Source: Pollenia angustigena (lineage: Eukaryota > Arthropoda > Insecta > Diptera > Polleniidae). Taken from it: a stretch of DNA of 64,000 bases. This document shows, piece after piece, positions 34,136-45,360 of this stretch. The stretch spans positions 110,199,284 to 110,263,283 of the forward strand of contig OV884057.1 of the NCBI GenBank assembly GCA_930367215.1, written 5' to 3'. The notes below the pieces were generated by a model, which did no database searches, was not told where the DNA came from, and saw only the letters and a list, made by a program, of their open reading frames with translations. The translations under genes were made by a program, and so were the position numbers. Position 1 is the first letter of the stretch. The number at the start of each line of letters is the position of its first letter.

Positions 34136-36216
34136 AGGGTGGGTCGAAAAAAAAGTTGTGCCAGTCACCCTCAGAATGAAAGATATGTCAATGAAGTTTC
34201 TAAAACAGGAACAAATATTTTTTGCCACGCCCCAAAATACAGCACTTTTGGTTTTTTTATATGTAGCGCTGCCATTTAAAGTCCGGTCTCATCATATCGC
34301 ATATCGTTGTTCATGGCTGGATAGTGGCTTAATTTTTGTCTTTGGTGACTTTTCAATCCGACCTGAAATTCTGGGCGCCACTTATGCCACCTCGGATCCT
34401 TCCCCCAAATGTCCAATTTTTTTTGACGGTCCAAGAAAGTCCTAATAAAACTACGTATGTATAGATTTTAATATGCTCACTTTTATGACACGCCTCCAAA
34501 TTAAACCCCTTTTTTCTTTTTCACATACATACTACATTAAACCAAGTAGAAGCCAATACAAACCAAAAACATCTTCATCAGTCACGCCCTAGAATAAAAG
34601 GTATATTTATTAAATTTCAAGAACTTCAAAAAAAAATATTTGCCACGCCCTAAATTACAGCCCTTTTTGTTTTAGACATATAGCAAAATAAAAATTCTGT
34701 AAAAGCCTCCATTTTATCTTTTTTTAAATGGCTCCCTAAGCCATTACAATCTCGTACAAAACTCTGTAAGTAACGCGCAATTTTTGGTTAATTATTCAAT
34801 AATCCTGAAAACCACTCTCTATGACTTGGCATTTCAATTTTTAAAAACTGTTTCTTAGCCTTTCGTTTTTTTTTAACTTAGCGGTGTTTGCAAGTGGACT
34901 ACTCATATTTTAATGAAAGTGAGACAAATGAATTTATTGACAATCTTTCTCCATCTGAACTACTGGCGTTTTTTTTGCCAGTTTTGATATTTTGTGCCAT
35001 TTTTCGTGCCGTTTTTTTTTTGCTGGACTGTGAAACTCTTCTGGCACTGTTTTCCGAATTTTTTTTTTTTTTGTAATTCCCTATGCTAATCCCCGCGAAG
35101 CTTGACGCTTGTCTGCAGGAAAGAAACCAGAGTCTCTGGCGGGAATCGAACCCGCAACCCCGGGGTTGATAGACTAGCTCACTACTAGCTAGCCTACCGG
35201 GGCACTTCAAATATAAAATCTTAATTAAGACATTTGTAAAAGCAAACATAATGTTAAATATGAGACCATGATACAGAGTTAAAACAAGAACTAAAAAAAT
35301 AAAAAGAAACTGCAGAATTTTAAAAATGAAAAAATACAAAATAAATTAAATCCATAAAAATGAATGCCTCAAAACATATAGGCGGAAAATTATAAATTGG
35401 GCAGCCGGTGTATATAAATCTTACCTACACTCAAATTGGAGCATGGCGAGTATATTAAAAGCTAGATATACTAAGTTTTAAAGGGACTTTCTAAGTACGT
35501 GAAAAAATTTGACATCAGAGGAGAAGGATCCGAGATATCATAATTGCCATCTAGAATTTTAAGTTAGTTTAAAAAAGCATTAAATACGAAAATAAAGGCA
35601 CATTTTAGCCATTAACAGTGATATACCATTCGATGAGATTGGACTTTAAATGACGATACTGTATATGTAAAACTAAAAGGGCAGTAACTTAGGGCGTGGC
35701 AAAAACAATTTTTTTAAAGTTTTTCAAACTTAATATATATACCTTTTATTCTATGGCGTGACTGATGAAAATTTTTTTGGTTTGTATTGGCTTCTACTTG
35801 GTTTAATGTAGTATGTACGTGAAAAAGAAAAAAGGGGCTTAATTTGGAGGCGTGTCATAAAAGTGAGCATATTAAAATCTATACATACGTAGTTTTATTA
35901 GGACTTTCTTGGACCGTCAAAAAATTGGACATTTGGGGGAAGGATCCGAGATGGCATAAGTGGCGCCCAGAATTTCAGGTCGGATTGAAAAGTCACCAAA
36001 GACAAAAATGAAGCCACAATCAAGCCATGAACAACGATATGCGATATGATGAGATCGGACCTTTAATGGCAGCGCTACATATAAAAAACCAAAAGTGCTG
36101 TATTTTGGGGCGTGGCAAAAAAATTTTTTTCCTGTTTTAGAAACTTCATTGACATATCTTTCATTCTAGGGGGTGACTGGCACAACTTTTTTTTTGTATG
36201 GAGGTCGACCCGGTCT
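34136..36216. mobile_element. Foldback element (MULE/FB-like), 2.08 kb, 10-bp target duplication
   Basis: Two inverted arms of about 560 bp (34136-34690 and ~35655-36216) flank a ~960-bp spacer. Each arm is itself built of related direct units (GTCACCCT..GAATGAAAG; TTTGCCACGCCC(C/T)AAA; GTCACGCCCTAGAATAAAAG). AGGAAGCATT occurs directly outside both ends (34126-34135 and 36217-36226), and both copies are part of the same Jockey RT codons, so the duplication is certain. A 9-10-bp duplication with long modular TIRs fits Mutator-related foldback elements (family knowledge). The spacer contains a tRNA-like module (35133-35204) but no transposase. The left breakpoint of the 2.82-kb duplication lies in the right arm at 36055. 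Confidence 0.9.
35133..35204 (-). repeat. tRNA-like module with intact B-box, in the foldback spacer
   Basis: The minus strand starts TGCCCCGGTAGGCTAGC and ends in GCGGGTTCGATTCCCGC, a perfect five-pair T-arm with a consensus RNA polymerase III B-box (GGTTCGATTCC). The acceptor ends do not pair and the D-arm is odd, so it is not a functional tRNA. It matches the modules at 15702-15765 and 52830-52906 and is the best preserved of them. Confidence 0.7.
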
Positions 36217-36292
36217 AGGAAGCATTCGTGTTATTTTGATGAGTAGCCCATCATGCCAAACTTTGTCAAATGCTTGGGAAATGTATATAAAC

Positions 36293-36921
36293 TAGTGTTG
36301 GGATACTATCGATATTGTCTACTATCGATATTTATCGATAGTTCAGATTTCACTATCGATATTACTATCGACTGAATGTTTGTATTTGTGTAGGAAAAGT
36401 TTAATTATTTTTTTATAAGGCTAGAGTCCAGTTTTTTTTTTTGAAAAATTGATAAGTACCTTTCTGAAGGAACCGAAGTAACAGGGACTATAAGATATTC
36501 CATTGCAACTTAAACAAATTTTCTAAATTCTAAACCCAAAAAGGTAATCAATCTAGCGGACTTATCCTCTAAATGGATTTGCATTTGCATTTTTTTTACA
36601 ACATTACAAAAATATTTGACATTTCAGTCCCTATATAAACATGTATAAATTTCGAATTAAAGGCCTTTAATTAGCAGTAAAAAGCACTGTTAAGCAATCC
36701 ATACCACTTGCCATTCTTGTTGTTTGTATTCATTGCTGTAATTCAGCGCGAATTAATAATAGCAAGTAAAAATTTGCGCCAAAATACTGTGTGTGTATAG
36801 CTGCTGTTTGATGTCTTCATATCTGTACTTTAAATAATAAAAATATCAATATTTATATTTTTCCTATCGATATTTTCGATATTTTAAGACTATCGATAAT
36901 ATCGATAGTTTGCCAGCACTA
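36293..36921. mobile_element. hAT MITE, 629 bp, TAGTG(T/C)TGG ends, ATCGATA-rich
   Basis: The ends TAGTGTTGG and the inverse TAGTGCTGG are followed by many TATCGATA motifs in both orientations. Outside are ATATAAAC (36285-36292) and CTATAAAC (36922-36929), an 8-bp duplication with one mismatch. It interrupts the Jockey RT coding sequence. The duplicate is at 39109-39737. Confidence 0.85.
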
Positions 36922-38079
36922 CTATAAACAGGGCTGAGCAGTATTGCTTTTTCTCAAACGCCGATCTAATAAGGGTGACAATTCTATGCACTTGTTCTAT
37001 TGTACCATGTTTTGCTCTGAATCCGAACTGGTGATCCGGGATGATGTCGTGTTCATTTAGATGAGGAGTTATACTTAAAACGAATATTTTTTCGGAAAGC
37101 TTCGATAGGATTGACAATAAGCTTATCGGTCTGTACGACGCAACCTGGCTAGCATCTTTTCCTGGCTTGGGAATCATAACAATTATAGACCTCTTCCATG
37201 AGGATGGGAAGTATCCGACTCTTAATATAGCGTTAAAAATGAGCAGCAAGATTCTGGAAGCAGACGATGGTAGGTTTCTTATCATTGACCCTGTGATGCG
37301 GTCAGGTCCGGGAGATTTTCTAATATTCACTTTTTCTATTGCAGATTTTACTTGAGTTATGTTAAATTTTAATGGATGGTTTACCTTATCAGGAATGATT
37401 GGACGACAGGAACAAGTATGTGCATCATGTGGCGTGAAAACTTTCTCAAGGTGGCCCGCGAAAGCGTTTAATTTTTCATTTGTGTTTTAGGCCCAAGTGC
37501 GGTTTTCCAGTCTTAATGGAGATTCTTGGGTTATAGGGCATTTCATATGCCGTACAGCCTTCCATAAGCTATAATTGGAGTTTTTTGTGGCGTCTAGGCT
37601 GTTTAGATAGCCTTCTATTGCAGACTCGTGGTTCTGTCTCAATTTGTTGCGAAGAGTGGTCAGGCATAATTGTAGTTGGGCCTTGGTGGTTGGGGAACGA
37701 CTGTCATTGCCAGTCTTGCCATTGTCTTCTTAACTTCCTTTTTTCTCTGATAAGGGTCTCTATATCCGTCGATGTATTGTAAGGAGCGCGTTTAATTGTA
37801 AATGATTGAATTTTACTTTTATACATGCTTATGTGTCATTTGTCTATTTATTTGAACTTATTTCATATTAACGTTTTCTTTTGGGGTGGAAATTTGGTTT
37901 TTATTGTTCCCGTACTTTTGTACATTTTGTCTATTATTGAGAGAAATTTTTGTTTACTCTCATTGTACCGAACTTTACCCAAAAAGTACGGGATCGCACC
38001 TATTGTCTCTATTATGTGAACTTTTTCATTTAGTGAACAGGCCCTGTTTGAATTAGTTCATATAAGAGAGCGTCTACTG

Positions 38080-38442
38080 TATAACTTACAATATTTTATG
38101 TTATTTACATTAAAAGGATTTTTTTAAATAAAAATTAAACTTTTTTAAATATAATTCACTAATTTCTTAATTTATGGCAAAAATGTAGCTGACATTAATA
38201 TTTTTTTTAAATATTTTTGGTTTTTTTCCAAAAGAAATTAATAACTCAAGTTCAATAAATATTGTTATTTCCATAAATTTTACGGTTTGTATGGGAGTTA
38301 TACAAGAAGCAGGCCTGAAACTTTCCAGATTTCCAACTTTTTATATAAAAAGCATGTTTTACTTATTATTGCGCTTAAAAACATTTATTTAAAACAAAAG
38401 TGTAACAAAATATATGATCATTTCAATACAAGGTCAAACTAA
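38080..38442. other. AT-rich segment between pogo right end and MITE (first copy)
   Basis: No gene or boundary recognised. It is repeated at 40896-41258. Confidence 0.4.
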
Positions 38443-38870
38443 TAGGGCCCATACACAATACCATCATGATTGTACAATCAAGTGATTGTGCAATTAAGCT
38501 TGAAGCACACAACACACCAGCATGCTGGTACAAAATTCATTTCTTACCAAAAATTGTGTGGAAAATGTTGTAATGAATAACAATAAAATTTGTGCTGCTG
38601 TTATTATTGCTATTATCCTAAAACGAAAACGAATAAGGAGTAAAAAAACGTGTTTTAATTTAAATTTTGTTTTAAATTTTGTATTTTTTGATGTTTATGC
38701 CTTAACGATTTAACATTTATGAGCTAACTTTACAGCACACGATACAATCAAAAAAATATCAAACTATTTTTGATAAAGCACCATCAGCTGGTACAATCAC
38801 ACCACAAGCTCATACACGGTCCATCAGCTGGCACAATCACTTGATTGTACAATCATGATGGTGTTGTGTA
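38443..38870. mobile_element. Harbinger-like MITE, first copy, right end cut by duplication junction
   Basis: Same element as 41259-41695, but the last ~9 bp of the right terminal repeat are replaced by foldback sequence at the tandem junction (GTGTTGTGTA|TCGGACC). The left end, with its flanking TAA at 38440-38442, is intact. Confidence 0.8.
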
Positions 38871-41686
38871 TCGGACCTTTAATGGCAGCGCTACATATAA
38901 AAAACCAAAAGTGCTGTATTTTGGGGCGTGGCAAAAAAATTTTTTTCCTGTTTTAGAAACTTCATTGACATATCTTTCATTCTAGGGGGTGACTGGCACA
39001 ACTTTTTTTTTGTATGGAGGTCGACCCGGTCTAGGAAGCATTCGTGTTATTTTGATGAGTAGCCCATCATGCCAAACTTTGTCAAATGCTTGGGAAATGT
39101 ATATAAACTAGTGTTGGGATACTATCGATATTGTCTACTATCGATATTTATCGATAGTTCAGATTTCACTATCGATATTACTATCGACTGAATGTTTGTA
39201 TTTGTGTAGGAAAAGTTTAATTATTTTTTTATAAGGCTAGAGTCCAGTTTTTTTTTTTGAAAAATTGATAAGTACCTTTCTGAAGGAACCGAAGTAACAG
39301 GGACTATAAGATATTCCATTGCAACTTAAACAAATTTTCTAAATTCTAAACCCAAAAAGGTAATCAATCTAGCGGACTTATCCTCTAAATGGATTTGCAT
39401 TTGCATTTTTTTTACAACATTACAAAAATATTTGACATTTCAGTCCCTATATAAACATGTATAAATTTCGAATTAAAGGCCTTTAATTAGCAGTAAAAAG
39501 CACTGTTAAGCAATCCATACCACTTGCCATTCTTGTTGTTTGTATTCATTGCTGTAATTCAGCGCGAATTAATAATAGCAAGTAAAAATTTGCGCCAAAA
39601 TACTGTGTGTGTATAGCTGCTGTTTGATGTCTTCATATCTGTACTTTAAATAATAAAAATATCAATATTTATATTTTTCCTATCGATATTTTCGATATTT
39701 TAAGACTATCGATAATATCGATAGTTTGCCAGCACTACTATAAACAGGGCTGAGCAGTATTGCTTTTTCTCAAACGCCGATCTAATAAGGGTGACAATTC
39801 TATGCACTTGTTCTATTGTACCATGTTTTGCTCTGAATCCGAACTGGTGATCCGGGATGATGTCGTGTTCATTTAGATGAGGAGTTATACTTAAAACGAA
39901 TATTTTTTCGGAAAGCTTCGATAGGATTGACAATAAGCTTATCGGTCTGTACGACGCAACCTGGCTAGCATCTTTTCCTGGCTTGGGAATCATAACAATT
40001 ATATACCTCTTCCATGAGGATGGGAAGTATCCGACTCTTAATATAGCGTTAAAAATGAGCAGCAAGATTCTGGAAGCAGACGATGGTAGGTTTCTTATCA
40101 TTGACCCTGTGATGCGGTCAGGTCCGGGAGATTTTCTAATATTCACTTTTTCTATTGCAGATTTTACTTGAGTTATGTTAAATTTTAATGGATGGTTTAC
40201 CTTATCAGGAATGATTGGACGACAGGAACAAGTATGTGCATCATGTGGCGTGAAAACTTTCTCAAGGTGGCCCGCGAAAGCGTTTAATTTTTCATTTGTG
40301 TTTTAGGCCCAAGTGCGGTTTTCCAGTCTTAATGGAGATTCTTGGGTTATAGGGCATTTCATATGCCGTACAGCCTTCCATAAGCTATAATTGGAGTTTT
40401 TTGTGGCGTCTAGGCTGTTTAGATAGCCTTCTATTGCAGACTCGTGGTTCTGTCTCAATTTGTTGCGAAGAGTGGTCAGGCATAATTGTAGTTGGGCCTT
40501 GGTGGTTGGGGAACGACTGTCATTGCCAGTCTTGCCATTGTCTTCTTAACTTCCTTTTTTCTCTGATAAGGGTCTCTATATCCGTCGATGTATTGTAAGG
40601 AGCGCGTTTAATTGTAAATGATTGAATTTTACTTTTATACATGCTTATGTGTCATTTGTCTATTTATTTGAACTTATTTCATATTAACGTTTTCTTTTGG
40701 GGTGGAAATTTGGTTTTTATTGTTCCCGTACTTTTGTACATTTTGTCTATTATTGAGAGAAATTTTTGTTTACTCTCATTGTACCGAACTTTACCCAAAA
40801 AGTACGGGATCGCACCTATTGTCTCTATTATGTGAACTTTTTCATTTAGTGAACAGGCCCTGTTTGAATTAGTTCATATAAGAGAGCGTCTACTGTATAA
40901 CTTACAATATTTTATGTTATTTACATTAAAAGGATTTTTTTAAATAAAAATTAAACTTTTTTAAATATAATTCACTAATTTCTTAATTTATGGCAAAAAT
41001 GTAGCTGACATTAATATTTTTTTTAAATATTTTTGGTTTTTTTCCAAAAGAAATTAATAACTCAAGTTCAATAAATATTGTTATTTCCATAAATTTTACG
41101 GTTTGTATGGGAGTTATACAAGAAGCAGGCCTGAAACTTTCCAGATTTCCAACTTTTTATATAAAAAGCATGTTTTACTTATTATTGCGCTTAAAAACAT
41201 TTATTTAAAACAAAAGTGTAACAAAATATATGATCATTTCAATACAAGGTCAAACTAATAGGGCCCATACACAATACCATCATGATTGTACAATCAAGTG
41301 ATTGTGCAATTAAGCTTGAAGCACACAACACACCAGCATGCTGGTACAAAATTCATTTCTTACCAAAAATTGTGTGGAAAATGTTGTAATGAATAACAAT
41401 AAAATTTGTGCTGCTGTTATTATTGCTATTATCCTAAAACGAAAACGAATAAGGAGTAAAAAAACGTGTTTTAATTTAAATTTTGTTTTAAATTTTGTAT
41501 TTTTTGATGTTTATGCCTTAACGATTTAACATTTATGAGCTAACTTTACAGCACACGATACAATCAAAAAAATATCAAACTATTTTTGATAAAGCACCAT
41601 CAGCTGGTACAATCACACCACAAGCTCATACACGGTCCATCAGCTGGCACAATCACTTGATTGTACAATCATGATGGTGTTGTGTA
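38871..41686. repeat. 2.82-kb tandem duplication, second copy
   Basis: Direct repeat of 36055-38870. It begins inside the foldback arm, so this copy of the arm lacks its outer part. It ends inside the terminal repeat of the MITE at 41259-41695, which continues intact past the duplication end. The second copy therefore retains the original right flank. Confidence 0.95.
39706..40146 (-). pseudogene. Jockey-type RT fragment, second copy
   Basis: Duplicate of the RT fingers/palm fragment that ends inside the hAT MITE at 36890-37330. One residue differs (WKRY against WKRS near the middle). It carries NIRKSPGPDRITG, SYRPISLLS and FGFRAKHGTIEQVHR. The last ~11 codons read into the hAT MITE, so the frame end is artificial. 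Confidence 0.8.
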
Positions 41687-41695
41687 TGGGCCCTA
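41259..41695. mobile_element. Harbinger-like MITE, 437 bp, TAGGGCCCATACACAA ends, TAA target duplication
   Basis: The ends (TAGGGCCCATACACAA and inverse) match for about 50 bp, including CATCATGATTGTACAATC. TAA lies outside both ends (41256-41258 and 41696-41698); TA read one step further in is an alternative. A small frame at 41338-41529 includes NKICAAVIIAIILKRKRIR, which resembles the hydrophobic/basic start of HARBI1-type transposases. This supports origin by internal deletion of a Harbinger transposon (inference). Confidence 0.75.
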
Positions 41696-42083
41696 TAAGA
41701 AGTGAAGTTAAAAGAAAATTAATTATTAACTAACTGATATTTTCGCTATTTTTTCTAATTTTAAGTGGATTTTTGTCCTTTTTTAAGAAAAATACAAAAA
41801 TCGATTCAAAATAAAAAGATATTATAAAAAAAATCACAAAAAATTAAAAAAAATAGGATTCCGACTTTGTCCACATTTTGCAGGCCTGTGTAATTATATT
41901 TTTTCTATTTCATCAGGCGATTAGTGTCCCAAGAGTTGGCATCACTGATTATAAATATCTACGGTAATAATATATTTTTATTAATTCTGTTGAAAGAATT
42001 ATGTATAAAATTGGCAAATATTGTTTAACATTTTTAAGGAAATTAAAAGTAAAATTTAATTTACCACTTATCAGCTCAATTTT
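41696..42083. other. AT-rich spacer with an isolated hAT terminus
   Basis: GAGTTGGCATCACTG at 41933-41947 matches the end of the hAT shell at 47154-51970, without a partner. Nothing else is recognised. Confidence 0.4.
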
Positions 42084-42843
42084 TATACCCTTCACCTCAG
42101 GTGGAAAAGGGTATATATAAGTTTGTCATTCCGTTTGTAATTTCTGCAATATTGATCTAAGACCCTATAAAGTATATATATTCTGGGTCCTTATGAGGAG
42201 AGAACTTGATTTAACCATGTCCGTCCGTCTGTCCGTCTTACGTTTGATATGTGTTTTCCGGAGACTCCAGACATGATAGCGGCTAGGTTGTTTTATATTT
42301 TTGTCACATATAGTCCACCATTTCGTGCTATTGAAATTAAGCAAGATCGGTCCACAAATGGCTGAGATATGATCAAAAAACCACGACTGCCTCTAATTTT
42401 TTCCAAAAATCCCTTGTTGTTGTATTTTTATTGCTTTTTTCTGTATATCTGGAGAACGGCAAGAGCCAAAGTTTCCAAATTAAGTACACACAATTAAAAA
42501 TTGTGTAAAAACCTAAATTTTAGGGCTGTCATATGTCCTATGGATATGACTTATATACCAAAATATCGGAAATTTTTAGTAGAACATATTTTATAAAAAA
42601 CTCGGGAAAATCGGTTCAGATACAAAAAAATTAAGACCAAAATTAAATTTTTTTTTTTAATACCCACTTTCGGGAACCATAGGTCTCCTTGAGTCCAAGC
42701 TTTATAACTCAGTAAATGACTTCTTAAACACGTCGGTATATAAATCTGTCAAATCGGTTAAAAAATGGCTGAGTTATAATCAAAATACTGAAATCCCAAA
42801 AATTACTCTTTTTATACCCTTCACCTCAGGTGGAAAAGGGTAT
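42084..42843. repeat. Palindrome-bounded repeat unit, opposite orientation
   Basis: The palindrome TATACCCTTCACCTCAGG / GGTGGAAAAGGGTATA occurs at 42084-42114 and 42813-42843, bounding a 729-bp unit. It contains AAGTTTGTCATTCCGTTTG, CCTATAAAGTATATATATTC and CCGTCCGTCTGTCCGTC. A second unit starts at 42813 and breaks off near 42950. It is inverted relative to 18797-19484 and 24238-25412. Confidence 0.7.
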
Positions 42844-42949
42844 ATATAAGTTTGTCATTCCGTTTGTAATTTCTGCAATATTGATCTAAGGCCCTATAAA
42901 GTATATATATTCTGCGTCCTTATGAGGAGAGAACTTAATTTCACCATAT

Positions 42950-44774
42950 GATTGGTGTCTTCCTTTACTTTCATTGTTTTCGTAATGTTGTTTTGAATAC
43001 GCAAGCTTTCTTTTATATATCTGCTTGTGCCTCAATGACTCCAAAACTAATGGCTTAATTAAGAAATTATATTAGAAAGACTTAAATCTGGTGTAATTTA
43101 AAATTTTTTTGACGGACTACATAAAAAAATCGAGTTCGTTGTTCCAAAGTTACGACAAGATCAATGAAGCAGTCACTTCAAAAATCTAAAATTTAGAAAA
43201 AATTTTTTTTAAAAAAACCTTACCATTTTATTTAATTTCGAGAGATAGCGAAGAAGATGAAAGAATAATACAGAGGCAGCTTAACGATCGGAGCAATCGA
43301 ACACAGCGTTGCGCAAAAGTTTAAGAATATTAAATATTTTTTCTTGTATCCACATTCAGACGGTTGGCTAAGCTTTACATTTTGTTGAACTAGGAAGCAA
43401 GTTTTTGGCCTGGTGCTGGTATTCGTTCATAAACTCTGCCAATCCTTTATTGTAATATTATGTAGAAAATCACAGCATCCTGTACAATACTTATTATTAA
43501 GTCTTTCATAACATTATTTTTTTGTACTAAGCCTAGCTTGTTAAATAATGTTTATAATCATTAACACTCTAGTTTCGGCCTTTTATAAGTGAACAAGTAA
43601 AGCCAATTGTGACCTAAAGGGTAAAATAAACCACACAAATTGCTTGCCAAACATGTCAAAATTTTACATTTGTACAAATGTATTTTGTGTTGTTAATTGG
43701 GGTGTTTGATGTTTTGACAAACAGTTTAAGCATGTTTGTCAAAATATTAAAGCTTTTAAATAATTGGCGGGGTTTCCATTGACTTTCTTGAAGAAAATAC
43801 GTTATGTAATAAAAAAAACAACAACAACACTTATTTCTTCAAAACAAAGGGCTCAGTAAAAATTCCACGAATTTTTGCCCGCAAACCCAATAACATTCAT
43901 TAAAAAAAATTCAATTATAACTTAATAATAAGAAGTGAAAAAAATATGTATAACAAAAAATTTAAAAAAATATGTAATAACAATCAGTCACTATGACAAG
44001 TTTAAGTGGTGATATTTGGCAGCAAGTGCCAGTTACAAAAACTAACAAACGACGCACAGTGGCGCCCGTAGAATAAGTGAGGTTGCAAAAATCAAAAATG
44101 TACATTCCCCCAAAAAATATTGAATAAACCTATTTTACAGGAAATTGTCCAACAATTTTAAAAATTATGGTTGGTTTAGAAGATATTCCCCTTCAAAGTT
44201 GACTGATCTTCAGTGTTAAAAAAAAAACAGATAGTTTTTAGGTAATTTGGTCCGCTCTCAGTTCAGTATAGAGAGATCAAACGAATAGTATTCGGCCGGT
44301 TTTAACCAGTTATTTTAGTCTTGCCCAAGTCGGATATTTTAAAATGTCCATTATTCGTAAAATAAGCCGGTAATTTAAGTTATGTGTAGTTTATATACGT
44401 TTTCCTTACTTTTGTTATAAATGTACCCGTAATTAAGTATTTTTCTAATTGAATATTGGGCCAACTTTAGCTTTTTATTAAGAATGTCAAAACAAAATGT
44501 TACAAAAGTCATAATACAAATCGCTTTTATAAGCGTGTGTTCGTGTAACAAAAACCAAAAACAATTCAAAATACAAAAAAAAAAAAAATGTTCAGCTCAA
44601 AAAGTAATTAGCAGGGAAACCAGAAATAAGCTCTAAAAAAGTGTTTTATGCGCATTAAATATGCAGTAAGGATAGACATTTGAAACAGAAAAGTCGACTG
44701 TTAACAAGAATTAAAAAAAAAAAATGTATTCTCTACGAAAGCATTTGAGGGCAATTAAAAAAAATTTTACATGT
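42950..44774. other. AT-rich sequence with one shared repeat segment
   Basis: 43110-43195 shares sequence in inverse with 31640-31725. A ~30-codon stretch at 43236-43325 is rich in Glu, Asp, Arg and Gln, loosely like the start of a Harbinger transposase, but too short to call. No other gene or TIR pair is recognised. Confidence 0.4.
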
Positions 44775-44910
44775 ATCAAAATATGCTTCAAAAAGGTGAA
44801 ATAAGCGCTATAAAACTAAAAAAACGCTCTTTAAGCTAAAATATGCATAAAAATGCTGCAAAGGCTAAAATATGCAAAAATACACACTAACAAATCGATG
44901 CCAAAATTAA
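44775..44910. repeat. AAAATATGC short-repeat tract, second copy
   Basis: CAAAATATGC, TAAAATATGCA and TAAAATATGCAAAAA are followed by ACAAATCGATGCC, in the same order as at 7553-7735. Confidence 0.5.
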
Positions 44911-44995
44911 TAAAAACCTCTAAAACGGATAAATATATGGTTTGTGCATTCAGTGGTCACACAGGGCAATTAGTAATTGGACAGTTTTCTAAATA

Positions 44996-45360
44996 TTAAC
45001 CCATTAAGGACCTGCGTTGCGTTTTCGCAACGTTCACTTAAACCTTCCCTCAGGCATTTTGTTGTTACGTGATATTGTTATAAAGCACAGTGAAATAAAA
45101 TTTAACTAAATATCTAATCGACCTGTTTTTGGATTTGTATCATACATAAGTTTTTTTTATAAAAATTTTTTTGGGTACTTTTGAAAAAAGTTAAAAAAAA
45201 AATAAAGTAATATATAATATACCTATCTGAAACTTCTGAAGGAAGGAACATACGAACAATATTATTTCTACTGAAAAATCCAATCATCGTAGACATTTAA
45301 GACTTTTTTTATGATTTGATATATCAGTGATGCGAAAACGCAACACTGGGCCTATACCAT
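44996..45360. mobile_element. piggyBac-like terminus with GTTGCG/CGCAAC hairpin
   Basis: TTAA (44996-44999) is followed by CCCATTAAGGACCTG and the hairpin GTTGCGTTTTCGCAAC. A degenerate inverse of that hairpin (GCGAAAACGCAAC) lies at 45333-45346. The arrangement TTAA, CCC, hairpin matches the piggyBac-like ends at 50249 and 54253. No matching right terminus or transposase is found. Confidence 0.4.

Larger units (their letters stand above)
33128..37805 (-). mobile_element. Jockey-type non-LTR retrotransposon, 5'-truncated, split by a foldback and a hAT MITE
   Basis: A T-run at 33128-33143 is the poly(A) tail of the minus-strand element. Going 5' to 3' (right to left): a connector (about 37800-37440, REKRKLRRQW and SLDATKNSNYSLWKA); RT fingers and palm (36922-37330, NIRKSPGPDRITG and ASYRPISLLS); the palm around AFDKVWHDGLL (36217-36280); RT motif with GVPQGSILGPLLY (33922-34134); and the C-terminal region (33262-33726, LGIHIDRRLTW-like, KPIWTYGIQLWG). 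The YADD region at about 33930-33960 is frameshifted. Endonuclease and ORF1 are missing. The right part (36922-37805) is repeated at 39738-40621 by the tandem duplication. Confidence 0.85.
31879..38079. mobile_element. pogo/Tigger-type TIR shell split by nested elements, TA target duplication
   Basis: The left end CAGTAGACGCTCGGTTATAT (31879-31898) pairs with the inverse of the right end, CAGTAGACGCTCTCTTATAT (38060-38079), with TA outside both (31877-31878 and 38080-38081). GTGAAC(A/T) motifs are frequent just inside each end, as in Tigger-like MITEs. The body between ~31990 and ~37805 is occupied by later insertions. The outer parts alone (about 110 bp left and 275 bp right) show no transposase. 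A second right end at 40895 belongs to the tandem duplication. Confidence 0.75.
36055..38870. repeat. 2.82-kb tandem duplication, first copy
   Basis: Sequence from TCGGACCTTTAATGG at 36055 is repeated from 38871 with a constant offset of 2816 bp and very few differences (for example ATTATAGACCTC at 37181 against ATTATATACCTC at 39997). It spans the end of the foldback arm, a hAT MITE, part of the Jockey-type element, the pogo right end and most of a TIR MITE. Confidence 0.95.

Noticed and set aside
34080..34445. 121-residue plus-strand frame
   Set aside because: It runs across the Jockey/foldback junction, so the frame is chance.
34899..35339. 146-residue minus-strand frame with Cys and Arg in the middle
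   Set aside because: It spans the tRNA-like module and the foldback spacer; the protein-like look comes from the tRNA T-arm.
43236..43325. Acidic/basic ~30-codon stretch resembling a Harbinger transposase start
   Set aside because: Too short and low-complexity to assign.
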